From Pirellula staleyi DSM 6068 (GTDB taxonomy: Bacteria > Planctomycetota > Planctomycetia > Pirellulales > Pirellulaceae): a stretch of 64,000 bases of DNA. Of the stretch, positions 35,401 to 43,409 are shown piece by piece. Position 1 is the first letter of the stretch. Every line of letters starts with the position of its first letter. The translations under genes and the position numbers were made by a program. The DNA is taken from positions 1 to 64,000 of the forward strand of contig CAMCMB010000021.1 in assembly GCA_945875845.1 (NCBI GenBank), read 5' to 3'. The notes under the pieces are model-generated. The model was not told the DNA's origin. It was given only the letters and a program-made list of their open reading frames with translations, and did no database searches.

Positions 35401-36194
35401 TTGGCATGGCCGCGAACGAAATGGCCAAAGATCCCAAGAATGCAAATTCGGACTTCATCCCTTCCGACAAAACGAGTCTCATCCTTCATGCATCACCGAT
35501 GATTGGTCCAACTCGAAAATCCCGAATGCACGTGTTTCGGATCGAGGCACCGAGCGAGCCGGGCATTTATCCCTACGTTTGTACCTATCCGGGACACTGG
35601 GTGATTATGAATGGGGAAATGATCGTTGGCCGCGATCAGAAAGAGATCGACGAGCTGAAAGCGGCGAGTGTGCCGAAGATCGTTCGCGAGTGGACCATGA
35701 ATGATTTCCCTGAGATCGGGGACCGACTTTCCAACGGGAAACCGGCCGAGGCTGCTGTGACGCGTGGGTACATCGCGTTCACCAAAGCTCAGTGTCAACA
35801 GTGCCATGTGGTGGCGGGGCATGGAGTTAAGATCGGGCCAGACTTGGCCGAAACCGTAAAGAAAAATCAAGGGAGAAAGTTATTGCAGCAGATTCTTGAA
35901 CCCTCGCAGGAAATTCATCCACAGCATCAAGGCTATCAGTTTTTGCTAGAGAGCGGTTCGGTGGTCTCCGGCACTGTCGCAAAGGAGGACGTGCAAGAAT
36001 ATCAAGTTCAGACGAATGCACTGACACCTCAATTACTGACGAGGATTGCAAAGAAAGATGTCGAGGAAAAGAGCGTTTCGAAGATCTCGCCGATGCCGAG
36101 CGGGTTGGTCAATGTGCTTACCAAGGCTGAGATCGTGGATCTGCTTCTGTTCTTGGAATCGGGTCCGGCCGCCATCATGGATCATGGTAGGTAA
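32478..36194 (+). CDS. SGNH hydrolase / PVC propeller / HEAT / azurin-like / cytochrome c fusion protein
   Basis: A 1238-residue exported protein with at least five parts. A signal peptide covers residues ~1-25. An SGNH/GDSL-like hydrolase domain at ~60-270 carries GNTLFERS, AYGFNESF and CHLTESGDRVFA. The sorbosone-dehydrogenase-like propeller of the PVC type at ~370-700 has FPEIANPIQIRWDARGRLWV and YVCDWYNPVKGH. Helical HEAT-like repeats run ~720-880. A cupredoxin at ~930-1050 has DHNLVF, then CTYPGHWVIMNG with the C-x4-H-x3-M azurin spacing. A terminal c-type cytochrome has CQQCHVVAGHG. The start is ATG 32478 with an AAAGG site; a GTG at 32463 is an alternative. It likely oxidises a sugar or alcohol and passes electrons via copper and heme, which is inference. 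Confidence 0.9.
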   Translation: MHSKRFLRWFVGIPFSILACSVLQSQETDRDPSFEKYGLYGKTAPRPRQMTAEPTSLPLQLAPGQRIALIGNTLFERSQQYGHFEAMLQKQFPEHGLIVRTLAWSADTIDLQPRPENFADLEQHLFHEKIDVLFAAYGFNESFAGEPGLAEFRASLVDYLTRLKTLAFNGHSPARIILVSPIANENVAKVNAADLNNAHIRSYSTLMAQVAHEQQVGFVNVFDATEAVMKSPGSDLTSNGCHLTESGDRVFAAALFRGTFGITPPLFSEELRLAIVDRDRNYIRRYRPLNTFYYTGDRNKQYGYLDFLPAMRNFDQMVANRDQRIAELAQGKQIAAPVDDSNAPPLPDVSESRGANEWMSPADELKAFKIDPRFEVNLFASEEQFPEIANPIQIRWDARGRLWVSTSITYPHIYPGNEPKDRIVILEDTDLDGRADKSTIFADNLHVPLSFELGDGGVYVSEQPELTFLKDTDGDDRADQRKVVFSGFGTEDSHHALHDFVWSPDGDLVFRESIFHHSQVETPYGPVRQQNSGWFRYTPRNEKLISFGSYPSTNPWGVTFDDWGRHVASHPIFAAAFHSLDPPYPEQHPSPAGLQAYSGTCGHEFVDFASFPDELQGGFIKARYKPTNRIEMHQWIKQPFGFEEKYVGDLLFSTNLSFIPVDVQFGPRGDLYVCDWYNPVKGHMQYSLRDPRRDRTSGRIWRIVAKGRPLQTPPRIEGASIPELLDVLKRPEYRYRTWAKRALREHEPQMVEQKLKEWVAGLGPDEPRFRHHQLEAIWTYRTIGRTNVDLLKDLLECKDESARAAAIQQLRYWHTEMPNAIDWLRRGIHDPDAMVRMEAAIATSYVGSPQALEVLLEVFQHPLGDHLSYAVSCALGSHTLRKHWENDSKWGVTTRLKELKRSSEIREPKLTNKQAEFDNQPDVKTVKIGCEPERMLFTVKQFTATVGQPIKVMFTNPDATDHNLVFTKPGAMAEVGMAANEMAKDPKNANSDFIPSDKTSLILHASPMIGPTRKSRMHVFRIEAPSEPGIYPYVCTYPGHWVIMNGEMIVGRDQKEIDELKAASVPKIVREWTMNDFPEIGDRLSNGKPAEAAVTRGYIAFTKAQCQQCHVVAGHGVKIGPDLAETVKKNQGRKLLQQILEPSQEIHPQHQGYQFLLESGSVVSGTVAKEDVQEYQVQTNALTPQLLTRIAKKDVEEKSVSKISPMPSGLVNVLTKAEIVDLLLFLESGPAAIMDHGR

Positions 36195-36197
36195 ATG

Positions 36198-36480
36198 GCC
36201 TTCACCGTAGCGTGAAGGTAACGATCCCCTGGGATAAACCCAGGGGCATTTTCGTTGCATGCCATCTGGCTTTATGCCAGTGGTGGCTGACCTTCGTGCT
36301 AGTGGCTTGTTGACTTAGAGAAATCGTTATTGGTTAAGGGCGATATGACGGACTTCCAAGTCCGTCAATGGGGAATTCGACGGACTTGGAAGTCCGTCGT
36401 ACCATTAAATCAACAGGCCGCTAAATCAACAGGCCGCTAGCGTAAAGGCAACCATCCCTTGGGATAAACCCAGGGGCATT
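36198..36480. repeat. Inverted 90-bp repeat copies and double hairpin
   Basis: An inverted copy of the 90-bp unit lies at 36198-36306. The double-hairpin element follows at 36308-36419 (the two gacggact-type palindromes at 36347-36366 and 36378-36397), and then a partial 90-bp unit at 36437-36480. The next gene begins at the last base of the partial copy. Confidence 0.85.
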
Positions 36481-37271
36481 TAAAAACGAGATACCTCACG
36501 TTGTGAGCTGACGACTCTCAGCGACGGCATTTTGGCTTGCAACTGCGAGGAAAGCGATTTCATCGCAAACGATTCGCTCGCGTGATGACCGATCATGATC
36601 ATTGCAATTCCCAGAGATTCCGCCTCCAGGCATTGGTGATAAGTAGCTTCACCCGTCAACATCGCGTCACAGCCTCGACTTGCAACCAAAGCAAGCATGC
36701 TGCCACCGCTGCCGCACACGATTCCTATTTTGGAGACCAAATGTTCCAAGCGATGAGTATGCCTGGGTTCGATCGAAGGAATCGTTGCTTGTATGCGCTG
36801 CAGTAATTTGCCAATCGAGTCTTTGGAACCGCTTGCGATTCCGTAGCGACCCACGCCCACTGTTTCGTCGATTGACTTTGGCAGACTAAAAACTTGCAAA
36901 GGTTTGATGGACGTCAGGCCAATCATCTCTGCCAGTTGCTGATTGATTCCGGTTTGGGCGTTGTCCCATGCGGTGTGCGGAGAGTAGATCGCGACGCCAG
37001 CTTCTATCGCGTCGAGAAGCAGTTTTCCGGTCGTAGTATCGCTGGTTATTTTGGACAGGGGCTTAAAGGGGATCGGATGATGACAAACGATGAGCTCGGC
37101 TCGCTCATCGATGGCTTCTTGCAATGTTGTCGAGGTAAGCGTTAAGCAAGTCATGACACTTGATATGGATCTGCCCCGATGTCCTGCTAAGAGGCCGACG
37201 TTGTCCCAGCTTTCTGCATACTCGAGCGGAGCGATTTCTTGCAGGACCGTCAGAATGGAGTCGAATTGCAT
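36480..37271 (-). CDS. Nif3-like dinuclear metal-binding protein (DUF34)
   Basis: At 263 aa this is the standard length for the YbgI/YqfO/NIF3 family. Metal-binding signatures are ELIVCHHPIPFKPL near residues 58-71, TAWDNAQTGINQQLAE near 100-115 and IGHHASESFAMKSL near 230-243. The central CGSGGSMLALVASRGCDAMLTGE is typical. The biochemical role is not settled; GTP cyclohydrolase-like or hydrolase activities have been proposed for some members. It precedes fmt with a 31-base gap in the opposite order (fmt is upstream on the minus strand), so the two may be cotranscribed. Confidence 0.9.
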   Translation of the reverse strand: MQFDSILTVLQEIAPLEYAESWDNVGLLAGHRGRSISSVMTCLTLTSTTLQEAIDERAELIVCHHPIPFKPLSKITSDTTTGKLLLDAIEAGVAIYSPHTAWDNAQTGINQQLAEMIGLTSIKPLQVFSLPKSIDETVGVGRYGIASGSKDSIGKLLQRIQATIPSIEPRHTHRLEHLVSKIGIVCGSGGSMLALVASRGCDAMLTGEATYHQCLEAESLGIAMIMIGHHASESFAMKSLSSQLQAKMPSLRVVSSQREVSRF

Positions 37272-37302
37272 CGCGTTGACTTAGCGTATGGGGGGAGAAC
37301 TT

Positions 37303-38361
37303 TTAGGGAATTTGGCATATTTGGTTGAGCAATCGATGCGAACCTTCAATCGAGGTTAACTTGATCGATGCAAAGCGAGAATAGCCGCGAACAAATTCGT
37401 CCGCGAGCATCAATCGTTTGCCAGCTGGTTGTACGGTTGGAATGGCAAGTACTCCGTCAATTGCGACAGCACAAAGCGAATGTCCGAGCAGTCTAGGCTC
37501 TTGAGTTTGCAAATGCGTTAGGGTGTCCCCGTAGAGGAGGTCGCCAGGAGCAACGTTCGCAGCGGCGAGATTGCACTCCACCGGCGTCGCGTTCGGAATG
37601 AGAACGCGGATACTTTTGCCATCGGGAAAATGAGCATGGGCAAAAGTGCCCGGCCATGGCTGAAGCGCACGTATCAATCGATCGAGGTACTGAACGGGAT
37701 AGTGGCAGTTTAGTTCTCCATCTTCCTTGGCAAGCCGAGGGGCTTTGGTCGTTAGGGCTTTGTCTTGTTGCAGCCCGATATCGGTGCATTCGGTGAGGGA
37801 AGCTTTGGTTTCGAGCAATGCGATCGAAGCCAACGTGGATGCAACACCCATTTGGCTGAGTCTCGCTTCGAGCTGTTCGGAGTTTTCGGTGATTCCGATT
37901 TCGGTTGAAGATTGATGGAGGACCGGGCCACCATCGAGAGTCGGTGTCATGTGAATGATCGACACACCGGTACTAACATCACCTGCGAGGATCGACCATT
38001 GTACCGGTGCCGCCCCGCGATGCCTGGGCAACAAGGAGCCATGTAGATTGATTCCACCGAGCCGGGTGGTCGCCAAAGCGGTTTTCGACAGAATCTGTCC
38101 ATAGTCGCAGACGACCATCAAATCCGCGTGCAGGGAAGCCAGCCACTCTAGGGTGGACAGATCGTTGATGGAAACGGGATCGACGATCGACAAATCAAAG
38201 CTGCTCGCCCATTGCCGCACCGGACTCACAGGCGGATCCTTCTTTCCTGACGAAACGACCGAAGGGCGTGTTACAACGCTTATGATTTCGTGACCTTGGG
38301 TCCGGATCGCATCAAAGCTTGGAACGGCGAAGGGGCCTGTTCCCATCAAAATCAATCGCAC
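37303..38361 (-). CDS. fmt: Methionyl-tRNA formyltransferase
   Basis: Formylates Met-tRNA(i) using 10-formyl-THF. The N-terminal formyltransferase domain has VRLILMGTGPFAVPSF, then GGINLHGSLLPRHRGAAPVQWSI (the NLHxSLLPxxRG signature) and THxxD-like HMTPTLDGGPV. The C-terminal OB-fold part includes DRLIRALQPWPGTFAHA. A GTG start at 38361 with GAGG five bases before is chosen because it begins at the family N-terminus; the frame opens at a TTG at 38442. The 352 residues are ~35 more than usual, mostly at the C-terminus. Confidence 0.94.
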   Translation of the reverse strand: MRLILMGTGPFAVPSFDAIRTQGHEIISVVTRPSVVSSGKKDPPVSPVRQWASSFDLSIVDPVSINDLSTLEWLASLHADLMVVCDYGQILSKTALATTRLGGINLHGSLLPRHRGAAPVQWSILAGDVSTGVSIIHMTPTLDGGPVLHQSSTEIGITENSEQLEARLSQMGVASTLASIALLETKASLTECTDIGLQQDKALTTKAPRLAKEDGELNCHYPVQYLDRLIRALQPWPGTFAHAHFPDGKSIRVLIPNATPVECNLAAANVAPGDLLYGDTLTHLQTQEPRLLGHSLCAVAIDGVLAIPTVQPAGKRLMLADEFVRGYSRFASIKLTSIEGSHRLLNQICQIP

Positions 38362-38387
38362 GTTATCCTCGCAGCCGGTTCGAGTGC

Positions 38388-38420
38388 AAAACGAAAATGG
38401 GCAAGCTGAAGTGCTTGCCC
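38388..38420 (-). terminator. Terminator between the HU gene and fmt
   Basis: gggcaagc and gcttgccc pair around a 6-base loop (38399-38420). On the minus strand they are followed by attttcgttttg. It lies downstream of HU and within the frame upstream of the fmt start, supporting the shorter fmt start. Confidence 0.75.
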
Positions 38421-38456
38421 AAGTCGTGTTGAAGTTTTTCAAACTTGGTCTAAGGA

Positions 38457-38783
38457 TTAAACCATGTCTTTGAGTTTCTTTAGAGGGCGAACTTTAACAG
38501 CGGTGGACGCTGGCTTTGGATCGGCCCATTTCATTTCACCGGTTTGTGGGTTTCGAACTTGGCGCTTTGGGAGGGCCTTCTTTTGGATTCGAACAATTTT
38601 GCAAAGGTCTGGAACGACGAACGAGCCTACCCCTTTTTTGCCAACCGAGTTTGAAATTTCTACCTTGAGAGCCTCGAAAACTTCGGCAATTTGCTTCTTG
38701 GAGAGTCCCGTTGCTTCAGCGATATTCGTGAAGATTTGGACTTTGGTCAGTGGCTTTTCTGTCTTGGCAGCAGCTGCTTTCGC
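38457..38783 (-). CDS. HU/IHF-family DNA-binding protein
   Basis: A 108-residue nucleoid protein. After a short Ala/Lys-rich N-terminus (MAKAAAAKTEKPLTKVQIF), the HU helices follow (FTNIAEATGLSKKQIAEVFEAL). The DNA-binding arm has GVGSFVVPDLCKIVRIQKKALPKRQVRNPQTGE, lacking the usual KRxxRxGxNPxTG form but keeping RNPQTGE, and the basic tail is KVRPLKKLKDMV. The start at 38783 is chosen over 38813 because upstream residues are not HU-like. A near-palindrome at 38825-38841 (tgtccaacctaggaca) sits upstream and could be an operator, which is unproven. A hairpin terminator follows at 38388-38420. Confidence 0.92.
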   Translation of the reverse strand, partial: AKAAAAKTEKPLTKVQIFTNIAEATGLSKKQIAEVFEALKVEISNSVGKKGVGSFVVPDLCKIVRIQKKALPKRQVRNPQTGEMKWADPKPASTAVKVRPLKKLKDMV

Positions 38784-39046
38784 CATGCGATGAATCCCTT
38801 TAACAAACGTCAACTATGAGTCATGTCCAACCTAGGACACAATGGTTTTGCTGAATTAAAGGTTGCCTTGAGTAAAAAGCAACCGGGAAACGGGTTTTTC
38901 AGCATAAAAACACGGGATTTTGGGCAGATTTATGCAAAAAACATTGAGAAAAGCGTTTTTTTCCGTGGTAAAGGATCAATTGCAAATGGGGAATCCCTGG
39001 TTTAACGGCTCACTTTCAGGCGCCCAATTTAGAATACGGGGAGCGA

Positions 39047-39412
39047 TCAACCCTTTGGAACGAACTCCACGCCAATGGGATATTTGATTCTGTTGAGTTC
39101 CATTTTCCTTTCCAACGCTTGACTGAGATCGACGCCAAGGACTTGAGCCAATCTTAACGTATAAGCAAACACGTCCGCTAGTTCCTGAGCTACGGGAGAA
39201 TCGTCCCCAATGGGACGGAGCGGTTGCTCGGGATTGGTCCATTGAAAATGCTCCATCAATTCGGCGGATTCGATTGCGATGGACATCGCCAGATTCTTAG
39301 GCAAATGGAATTTCTCCCAGGAGCGTTCCTGCACAAACTCATTCATGACGGCTTTCAGTTGTGCGATGGTAACGGTTGCATCGGATCGATTTTCATCTTG
39401 ATCGGAGGGCAT
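39047..39412 (-). CDS. MazG-like nucleotide pyrophosphohydrolase (dCTPP1 type)
   Basis: All-alpha NTP pyrophosphatase fold, 121 aa. The metal-binding signature EERSWEKFH/ESAELMEHFQW appears as SIAIESAELMEHFQW at residues ~45-60 and the second half as QELADVFAYTLRLAQVLGVDL (E/D motif ELADV). This size and pattern fit the dCTP pyrophosphatase/RS21-C6 group rather than full-length MazG. It may sanitise the dNTP pool by converting dCTP-like nucleotides to monophosphates. It is a single gene on the minus strand, divergent from the peroxiredoxin gene. Confidence 0.9.
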   Translation of the reverse strand: MPSDQDENRSDATVTIAQLKAVMNEFVQERSWEKFHLPKNLAMSIAIESAELMEHFQWTNPEQPLRPIGDDSPVAQELADVFAYTLRLAQVLGVDLSQALERKMELNRIKYPIGVEFVPKG

Positions 39413-39519
39413 GTTCGGTAGCCTTGACGATTGGCGGACAATGGAGAGGATGGTCGGTATTGTAAATGACTCTTGCTAGCAGCAAACTTTCTCGGATATT
39501 TTCAACGGAGAGAATCGAC

Positions 39520-40119
39520 ATGTCAGTCCTCGTGACAAAACCAGCACCGAATTTCAAGGCCAAGGCCGTTTTAAAAGATGGTTCTGTGGCGGAAATTTCC
39601 CTCAGCCAGTTCAAAGGTAAATACGTCCTTTTGTTCTTTTACCCACTGGATTTCACGTTTGTTTGCCCAACCGAAATTATATCGTTCTCGGACCGGTCTA
39701 AAGAGTTCACGGATTTGAATGTCGAAGTGATCGGAGTCTCGGTCGACAGCGAATACTCCCATCTGGCATGGCGGAACACGGCTCGAAAAGATGGTGGTAT
39801 CGGCCAAGTCGAGTATTCACTCGTGGCGGATTTGAACAAGCAAATTGCCCGCGATTATGATGTTTTGGTTGGGGATTCGGTGGCTTTACGCGGCCTTTTT
39901 TTGATCGATAAAGAGGGAGTCGTGCGACATCAGGTGGTCAATGATTTCCCGCTTGGCCGCAATGTGGATGAGGCCCTGCGAATGGTCCAAGCCCTCCAGT
40001 TTGTCGAAAAGAACGGCGAAGTCTGCCCGGCGAACTGGCAAGAAGGCAAACGCACCATCAAGGCAACCGTAAAGGAAAGCAAAGAATTTTTCGGTGCCGA
40101 GTACGCGGACAAAGCCTAG
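39520..40119 (+). CDS. ahpC: 2-Cys peroxiredoxin (AhpC/Prx1 family)
   Basis: 199-residue thiol peroxidase. The ATG at 39520 is preceded by GGAGAGA; the frame opens at 39466. Peroxidatic Cys lies in DFTFVCPTEII (near residue 49) and resolving Cys in NGEVCPANWQEG (near residue 170), the classical 2-Cys arrangement. The Arg of the active site is in GRNVDEALRMVQAL-type context. No ahpF is adjacent, so the reductant is probably thioredoxin or another flavoprotein elsewhere. The downstream moaC lies 100 bases away. Confidence 0.95.
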   Translation: MSVLVTKPAPNFKAKAVLKDGSVAEISLSQFKGKYVLLFFYPLDFTFVCPTEIISFSDRSKEFTDLNVEVIGVSVDSEYSHLAWRNTARKDGGIGQVEYSLVADLNKQIARDYDVLVGDSVALRGLFLIDKEGVVRHQVVNDFPLGRNVDEALRMVQALQFVEKNGEVCPANWQEGKRTIKATVKESKEFFGAEYADKA

Positions 40120-40219
40120 TTTCTGTTACATGTTTCCTCAGATTGCGGGAGTTCAAGCGGTTAGCTTTACAATGTCAACTTCCAAGGAACCCCGCAGGAG
40201 CAAACAAGAGGAACGATCC

Positions 40220-40699
40220 ATGAACGCCGCTTTGACCCATGTAAATGAAAGGGGCGAAGCGAAAATGGTCGATGTTGGTGGCAAAGCGAAAACGAATCGA
40301 ACCGCAACAGCTTGCAGTTCGATTTCGATGTCGAAGTCAGCAGCAGATGCGATCCGGTCCAATTCCCTTAAGAAAGGGGATTGTGTTTCGGTTGCTCGCA
40401 TTGCTGCTATCCAGGCCGCCAAACAAACGAGTGCGTTGATTCCTCTTTGTCATTTGATTTTGATCGATTCCGTTGAGGTCACTCACACTTGGGTGTCTGA
40501 GACGGAACTGAAATGGGTCGTGACGGTAACATCGACAGGGGCGACTGGAGTTGAGATGGAAGCGTTGACAGCGGCGAGTGTGGCAGCTTTAGCCGTCTAC
40601 GACATGTGCAAAGCCATTGATCCATCCATGACAATCTCCCAAGTGATGCTTCTCGCGAAATCCGGTGGCACACGCGGGGATTTCCAGAGAAGTGAGTAA
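40220..40699 (+). CDS. moaC: Cyclic pyranopterin monophosphate synthase MoaC
   Basis: Second enzyme of molybdenum cofactor synthesis, forming cPMP from 3',8-cyclo-GTP. The ATG at 40220 follows AGAGGAA. The 159 residues match the usual size. Family blocks are MVDVGGKAKTNRTATA near residue 16, KKGDCVSVARIAAIQAAKQTS, LIPLCHLILIDSVEV (LIPLCH), GVEMEALTAASVAALAVYDMCK and the KSGG end. It is followed after 5 bases by a polyprenyl synthetase gene, so the two probably share an operon though their pathways differ. No other moa gene is in view. Confidence 0.96.
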   Translation: MNAALTHVNERGEAKMVDVGGKAKTNRTATACSSISMSKSAADAIRSNSLKKGDCVSVARIAAIQAAKQTSALIPLCHLILIDSVEVTHTWVSETELKWVVTVTSTGATGVEMEALTAASVAALAVYDMCKAIDPSMTISQVMLLAKSGGTRGDFQRSE

Positions 40700-40704
40700 T
40701 TGAA

Positions 40705-41745
40705 ATGGAATCTGTTGAGACTATCGCTCTTCCGGGGACTCTTGCCGACGCGTCCTCCGAGACGCAACTTTACCGCCACCAATTGAGGTCTGCGACTGCT
40801 CCGATTCACGAACGATTGAATTCGGTCGAAGCAATGATTCGTCGCGAGCTTCAGTCTAGTAACCCTCAGATTTCCGAGATGTTGGCATACGTTTCGGATT
40901 TGGGCGGAAAAAGGCTCAGGCCTTGCTTGCTCCTGCTCGCAGCATCTGCTGCAGGCCAGCCGACCGAGGAGTCGACTCGACTAGCAGTTGTTGTCGAACT
41001 CGTGCACACAGCAACTCTCATTCATGATGACGTTTTGGACGAAGCACTCGTACGGCGTCATAAGCAGACGGTTCATCAGCGTTGGTCCGTACCGGCAAGC
41101 GTACTATTGGGAGATTGGCTTTTTGCGCACGCATACGGTTTGGCGAATAGGGGAAATTCAACGATACCAGGGAGGTGGATCGCGGATGCCGCCAAAATGG
41201 TGTGCGAAGGTGAAATACTACAGGGACAGAGCATAAAGCACTTCGAGTTGAGTGTTTCTGACTATTTGGAGTTGCTCGACGCAAAGACGGGTGCACTGTG
41301 CGCAGTGAGTTGTTCGCTCGGTGCTTGGAGTGGCGGCGGAGACGAATCGATTTGCTTTCGAATGCAACAGTACGGACGAAAGCTTGGCACGGCCTTTCAA
41401 GTGTTCGACGACTGGCTAGATGTTTGGGGTGCGTCGGAGCAAGCAGGGAAAACGCTTGGAACAGATTTGCTCTCGTTTAAACCTACCCTGCCCGCCATTA
41501 GAACCCTTGAGCAACTACCGGCGAATCGTCGTAACGGCTTGATCGAAAGGTTAAATAACGGTGAACTATCCGCGGCAAACGAACTCCGACAAGAGATGGA
41601 TGCCTGCGATGCTTCGGAGTACACGAAACGATTCGCAAAGGATCTCGTCGCAGGTGCGGTTGAGTTCTTGGACGGCTTACCTGCAAGTCCAGCGGTCGAA
41701 GCGCTAAGGCAACTGGCAAACGCAGCAATCGAACGAAATGGATAG
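40705..41745 (+). CDS. Polyprenyl diphosphate synthase (geranylgeranyl/octaprenyl type)
   Basis: Trans-prenyltransferase of 346 aa. The first Asp-rich motif is LIHDDVLDEALVRR (near residue 110), the second is FQVFDDWLDVWG (near 235), and the helix with DLGGKRLRPCLLLLAA is present. The second motif has DDxxD, so it is likely active. Chain length cannot be fixed from these motifs, but the residues before the first Asp motif (HTAT) fit medium to long chains. It lies directly after moaC. The C-terminal ~60 residues diverge from the family. Confidence 0.92.
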   Translation: MESVETIALPGTLADASSETQLYRHQLRSATAPIHERLNSVEAMIRRELQSSNPQISEMLAYVSDLGGKRLRPCLLLLAASAAGQPTEESTRLAVVVELVHTATLIHDDVLDEALVRRHKQTVHQRWSVPASVLLGDWLFAHAYGLANRGNSTIPGRWIADAAKMVCEGEILQGQSIKHFELSVSDYLELLDAKTGALCAVSCSLGAWSGGGDESICFRMQQYGRKLGTAFQVFDDWLDVWGASEQAGKTLGTDLLSFKPTLPAIRTLEQLPANRRNGLIERLNNGELSAANELRQEMDACDASEYTKRFAKDLVAGAVEFLDGLPASPAVEALRQLANAAIERNG

Positions 41746-42180
41746 GCCTTGGTCATCTGTCATTGGCAGTAGGCAGTAGGCTGACTCATTTGCAGATAGG
41801 ATGTAAGCAGATAGGTTGTGATTTGATTACCTGACGCGTGAGCGAGGGAATGCAGTCGGCCCCTCGCTTGCCGGCTTGTTGCTTCAATGGGCTGTGACAC
41901 GGGGTCTTCGCCAGTGGCATGGGCGTCTCGCCCATGGATTCACGAGCGAGCGAGCGGGCTCGTGCCACGCTTAGGGAACCCGTGCCCGTAAGCGAGGTGC
42001 CGACCGCAATCCCTCGCGTTCCGGCTTGTTGATTTAGTGAAGTCCTTATTGGTTAAGGGCGGTATGACGGACTTCCAAGTCCGTCAATGGGGAATTCGAC
42101 GGACGAGGAAGTCCGTCGTACCATTAAATCAACAAGCCGGTTCGCGTCGGGTTGTGAAATTGTCGCATATTGATTTTGAA
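41746..42180. repeat. Intergenic repeat mosaic upstream of the csrA terminator
   Basis: Elements in order: two REP-like copies in opposing orientation (gcgagggaatgcagtcggcc, cctcgcttgccggcttgttg) at 41837-41885; a 'gcgtctcgccc' unit at 41912-41970; another REP-like copy (aatccctcgcgttccggctt) at 42008-42027; and a double hairpin at 42064-42119. In the double hairpin one arm has decayed to ggacgaggaagtcc. The end ccattaaatcaacaagccgg runs into cgtcgggttgtg, again REP-like. No gene. Confidence 0.85.
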
Positions 42181-42183
42181 AAC

Positions 42184-42240
42184 GAAAAAAACGTCGACCT
42201 CGCGTTGTGTTGGCTTCGCGAAGTCGACGTTGTGGGTTTT
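42184..42240 (-). terminator. Terminator of csrA
   Basis: acgtcgacctcgcg pairs with cgcgaagtcgacgt across a 9-12 base loop (42191-42230). The minus-strand transcript then runs into tttttttcg. It lies 50-105 bases past the csrA stop. Confidence 0.8.
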
Positions 42241-42288
42241 TGTAGTGTGACGGGCATCGGCTGATGCCACGTCGACACATTGGTGGAA

Positions 42289-42492
42289 TTAGGCTGCGCG
42301 ACGTTTAGGACTTTGTTCATGGACCGGATTTAAATCATTTAAGTTTAATTCCAGTTCTGTACGTAAAATTTTGATGTGCGATGGTGCTTCGACGCCGATG
42401 CGCACTTTATCTCCGTTAACACGAACAACTGTCAGAACTATTTCGTCGCCCAGATAAATTCGCTCGGACTCTCTCCGGGACAATATCAACAT
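42289..42492 (-). CDS. csrA: Carbon storage regulator CsrA
   Basis: 67-residue mRNA-binding dimer that represses translation at GGA sites. The sequence MLILSRRESERIYLGDEIVL, VVRVNGDKVRIGVEAPSHIK and ILRTEL covers the five strands and the RNA-contacting L4 and R44-type positions (VRIGVEAP, LRTEL). The start is ATG 42492. In many planctomycetes it is linked to motility or attachment control. A terminator follows the gene. The next gene on the same strand, 99 bases upstream, is unrelated. Confidence 0.96.
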   Translation of the reverse strand: MLILSRRESERIYLGDEIVLTVVRVNGDKVRIGVEAPSHIKILRTELELNLNDLNPVHEQSPKRRAA

Positions 42493-42591
42493 AACTGAGA
42501 TTCCGTTCCCTGGGTTAATGCTGGTGGGTTTGGGGAGTCATCGACCACGGCAACCCAATTGGCTGTGGCAAAGCTACGGACGCAAAGTGGG

Positions 42592-42951
42592 CTACGCTGC
42601 TGCCAGGACGACATCCTTGACGCAACGTACCCCGGCTCTTTGGCCAGTAGAGTCATAAAACAGAACCCTTGAAGTTTCGATATCAAAGACCGCAGTCAAT
42701 CGAATACTACGAGGGCCGTGCAAACAATAAAAAATTCCGCAGGGGCTACCCTGCTTGCGTAGCAGTTTTTCTGTAAGCGGGAAAGCTTTCGGAAGCAATT
42801 GATGCTTGTTGCAAATCTCTTCCTCAACGATTTCCCGAATATTCATAAAGTAAGGCAATTCGGACCACCCATGTTGCTGGAGAATCAATTCCAATGACCA
42901 TGTGCGATGCCAGCCGTTCCACATTGCTCTTGCAGGGTTCGCGTCAAGCAA
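42592..42951 (-). CDS. Conserved-looking hypothetical protein
   Basis: Small protein of 119 aa from a TTG at 42951; the ATG at 42924 (MWNGWHRTWS) is an alternative. It contains QLLPKAFPLTEKLLRKQGSPCGIFYCLHGPRSIRLTAVFD and ends RVLFYDSTGQR, so it looks like one compact alpha/beta domain. No motif or family was recognised. It shares strand with csrA but the 99-base gap makes cotranscription only possible. Confidence 0.6.
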   Translation of the reverse strand: MLDANPARAMWNGWHRTWSLELILQQHGWSELPYFMNIREIVEEEICNKHQLLPKAFPLTEKLLRKQGSPCGIFYCLHGPRSIRLTAVFDIETSRVLFYDSTGQRAGVRCVKDVVLAAA

Positions 42952-43409
42952 CTGTTTCGGTTGGGTAAATTATGCTATCGGCCAAGTCGCAGATTCAATT
43001 CTGCTGCGATTGCTCTGAGGCCCAACAATTTCGACTAGGCGGTGTTAGCGGCGGAACCTTTGCGCAAGACCAATCTTTCGGAATCGTAGGCCCTTCACGG
43101 AACGATTCTGGTGATCCCATCCCTTTTCGCTCATGTGTTTCGTATTGGGCCCGCAACTCGATGTCCCCCGTTGATCCAAGAGGCCGTCTCGCGTTCCTTT
43201 TGGAATCGCTTGCAATTTCATCGGGAGTTTGAGGCCACCCCTCTAAACATGTTTTCCTCGACTTTGCCCAATCCATTCCTTGCTTGGGAGGGTGAGGCTC
43301 CTGCCGAACCATTGCGTCGTAAGCTCGGCAGGAGCCTCGCCCTCCCGATGGTTTCCAATGATTTGTTGGGAGTAAAAGCGAGACGGCCTTGTAACTCGTG
43401 GGTGCTTTG
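42952..43409. repeat. Intergenic 'ggctcctgccga' family copy (43208-43385)
   Basis: The element includes tttgaggccacccct, aaacatgttttc, gggagggtgaggctcctgcc, gctcggcaggagcctcgccc, then ccaatgatttgttggg. It is nearly the reverse complement of the copy at 32160-32313. No gene is evident in the remainder of the gap. Confidence 0.85.
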
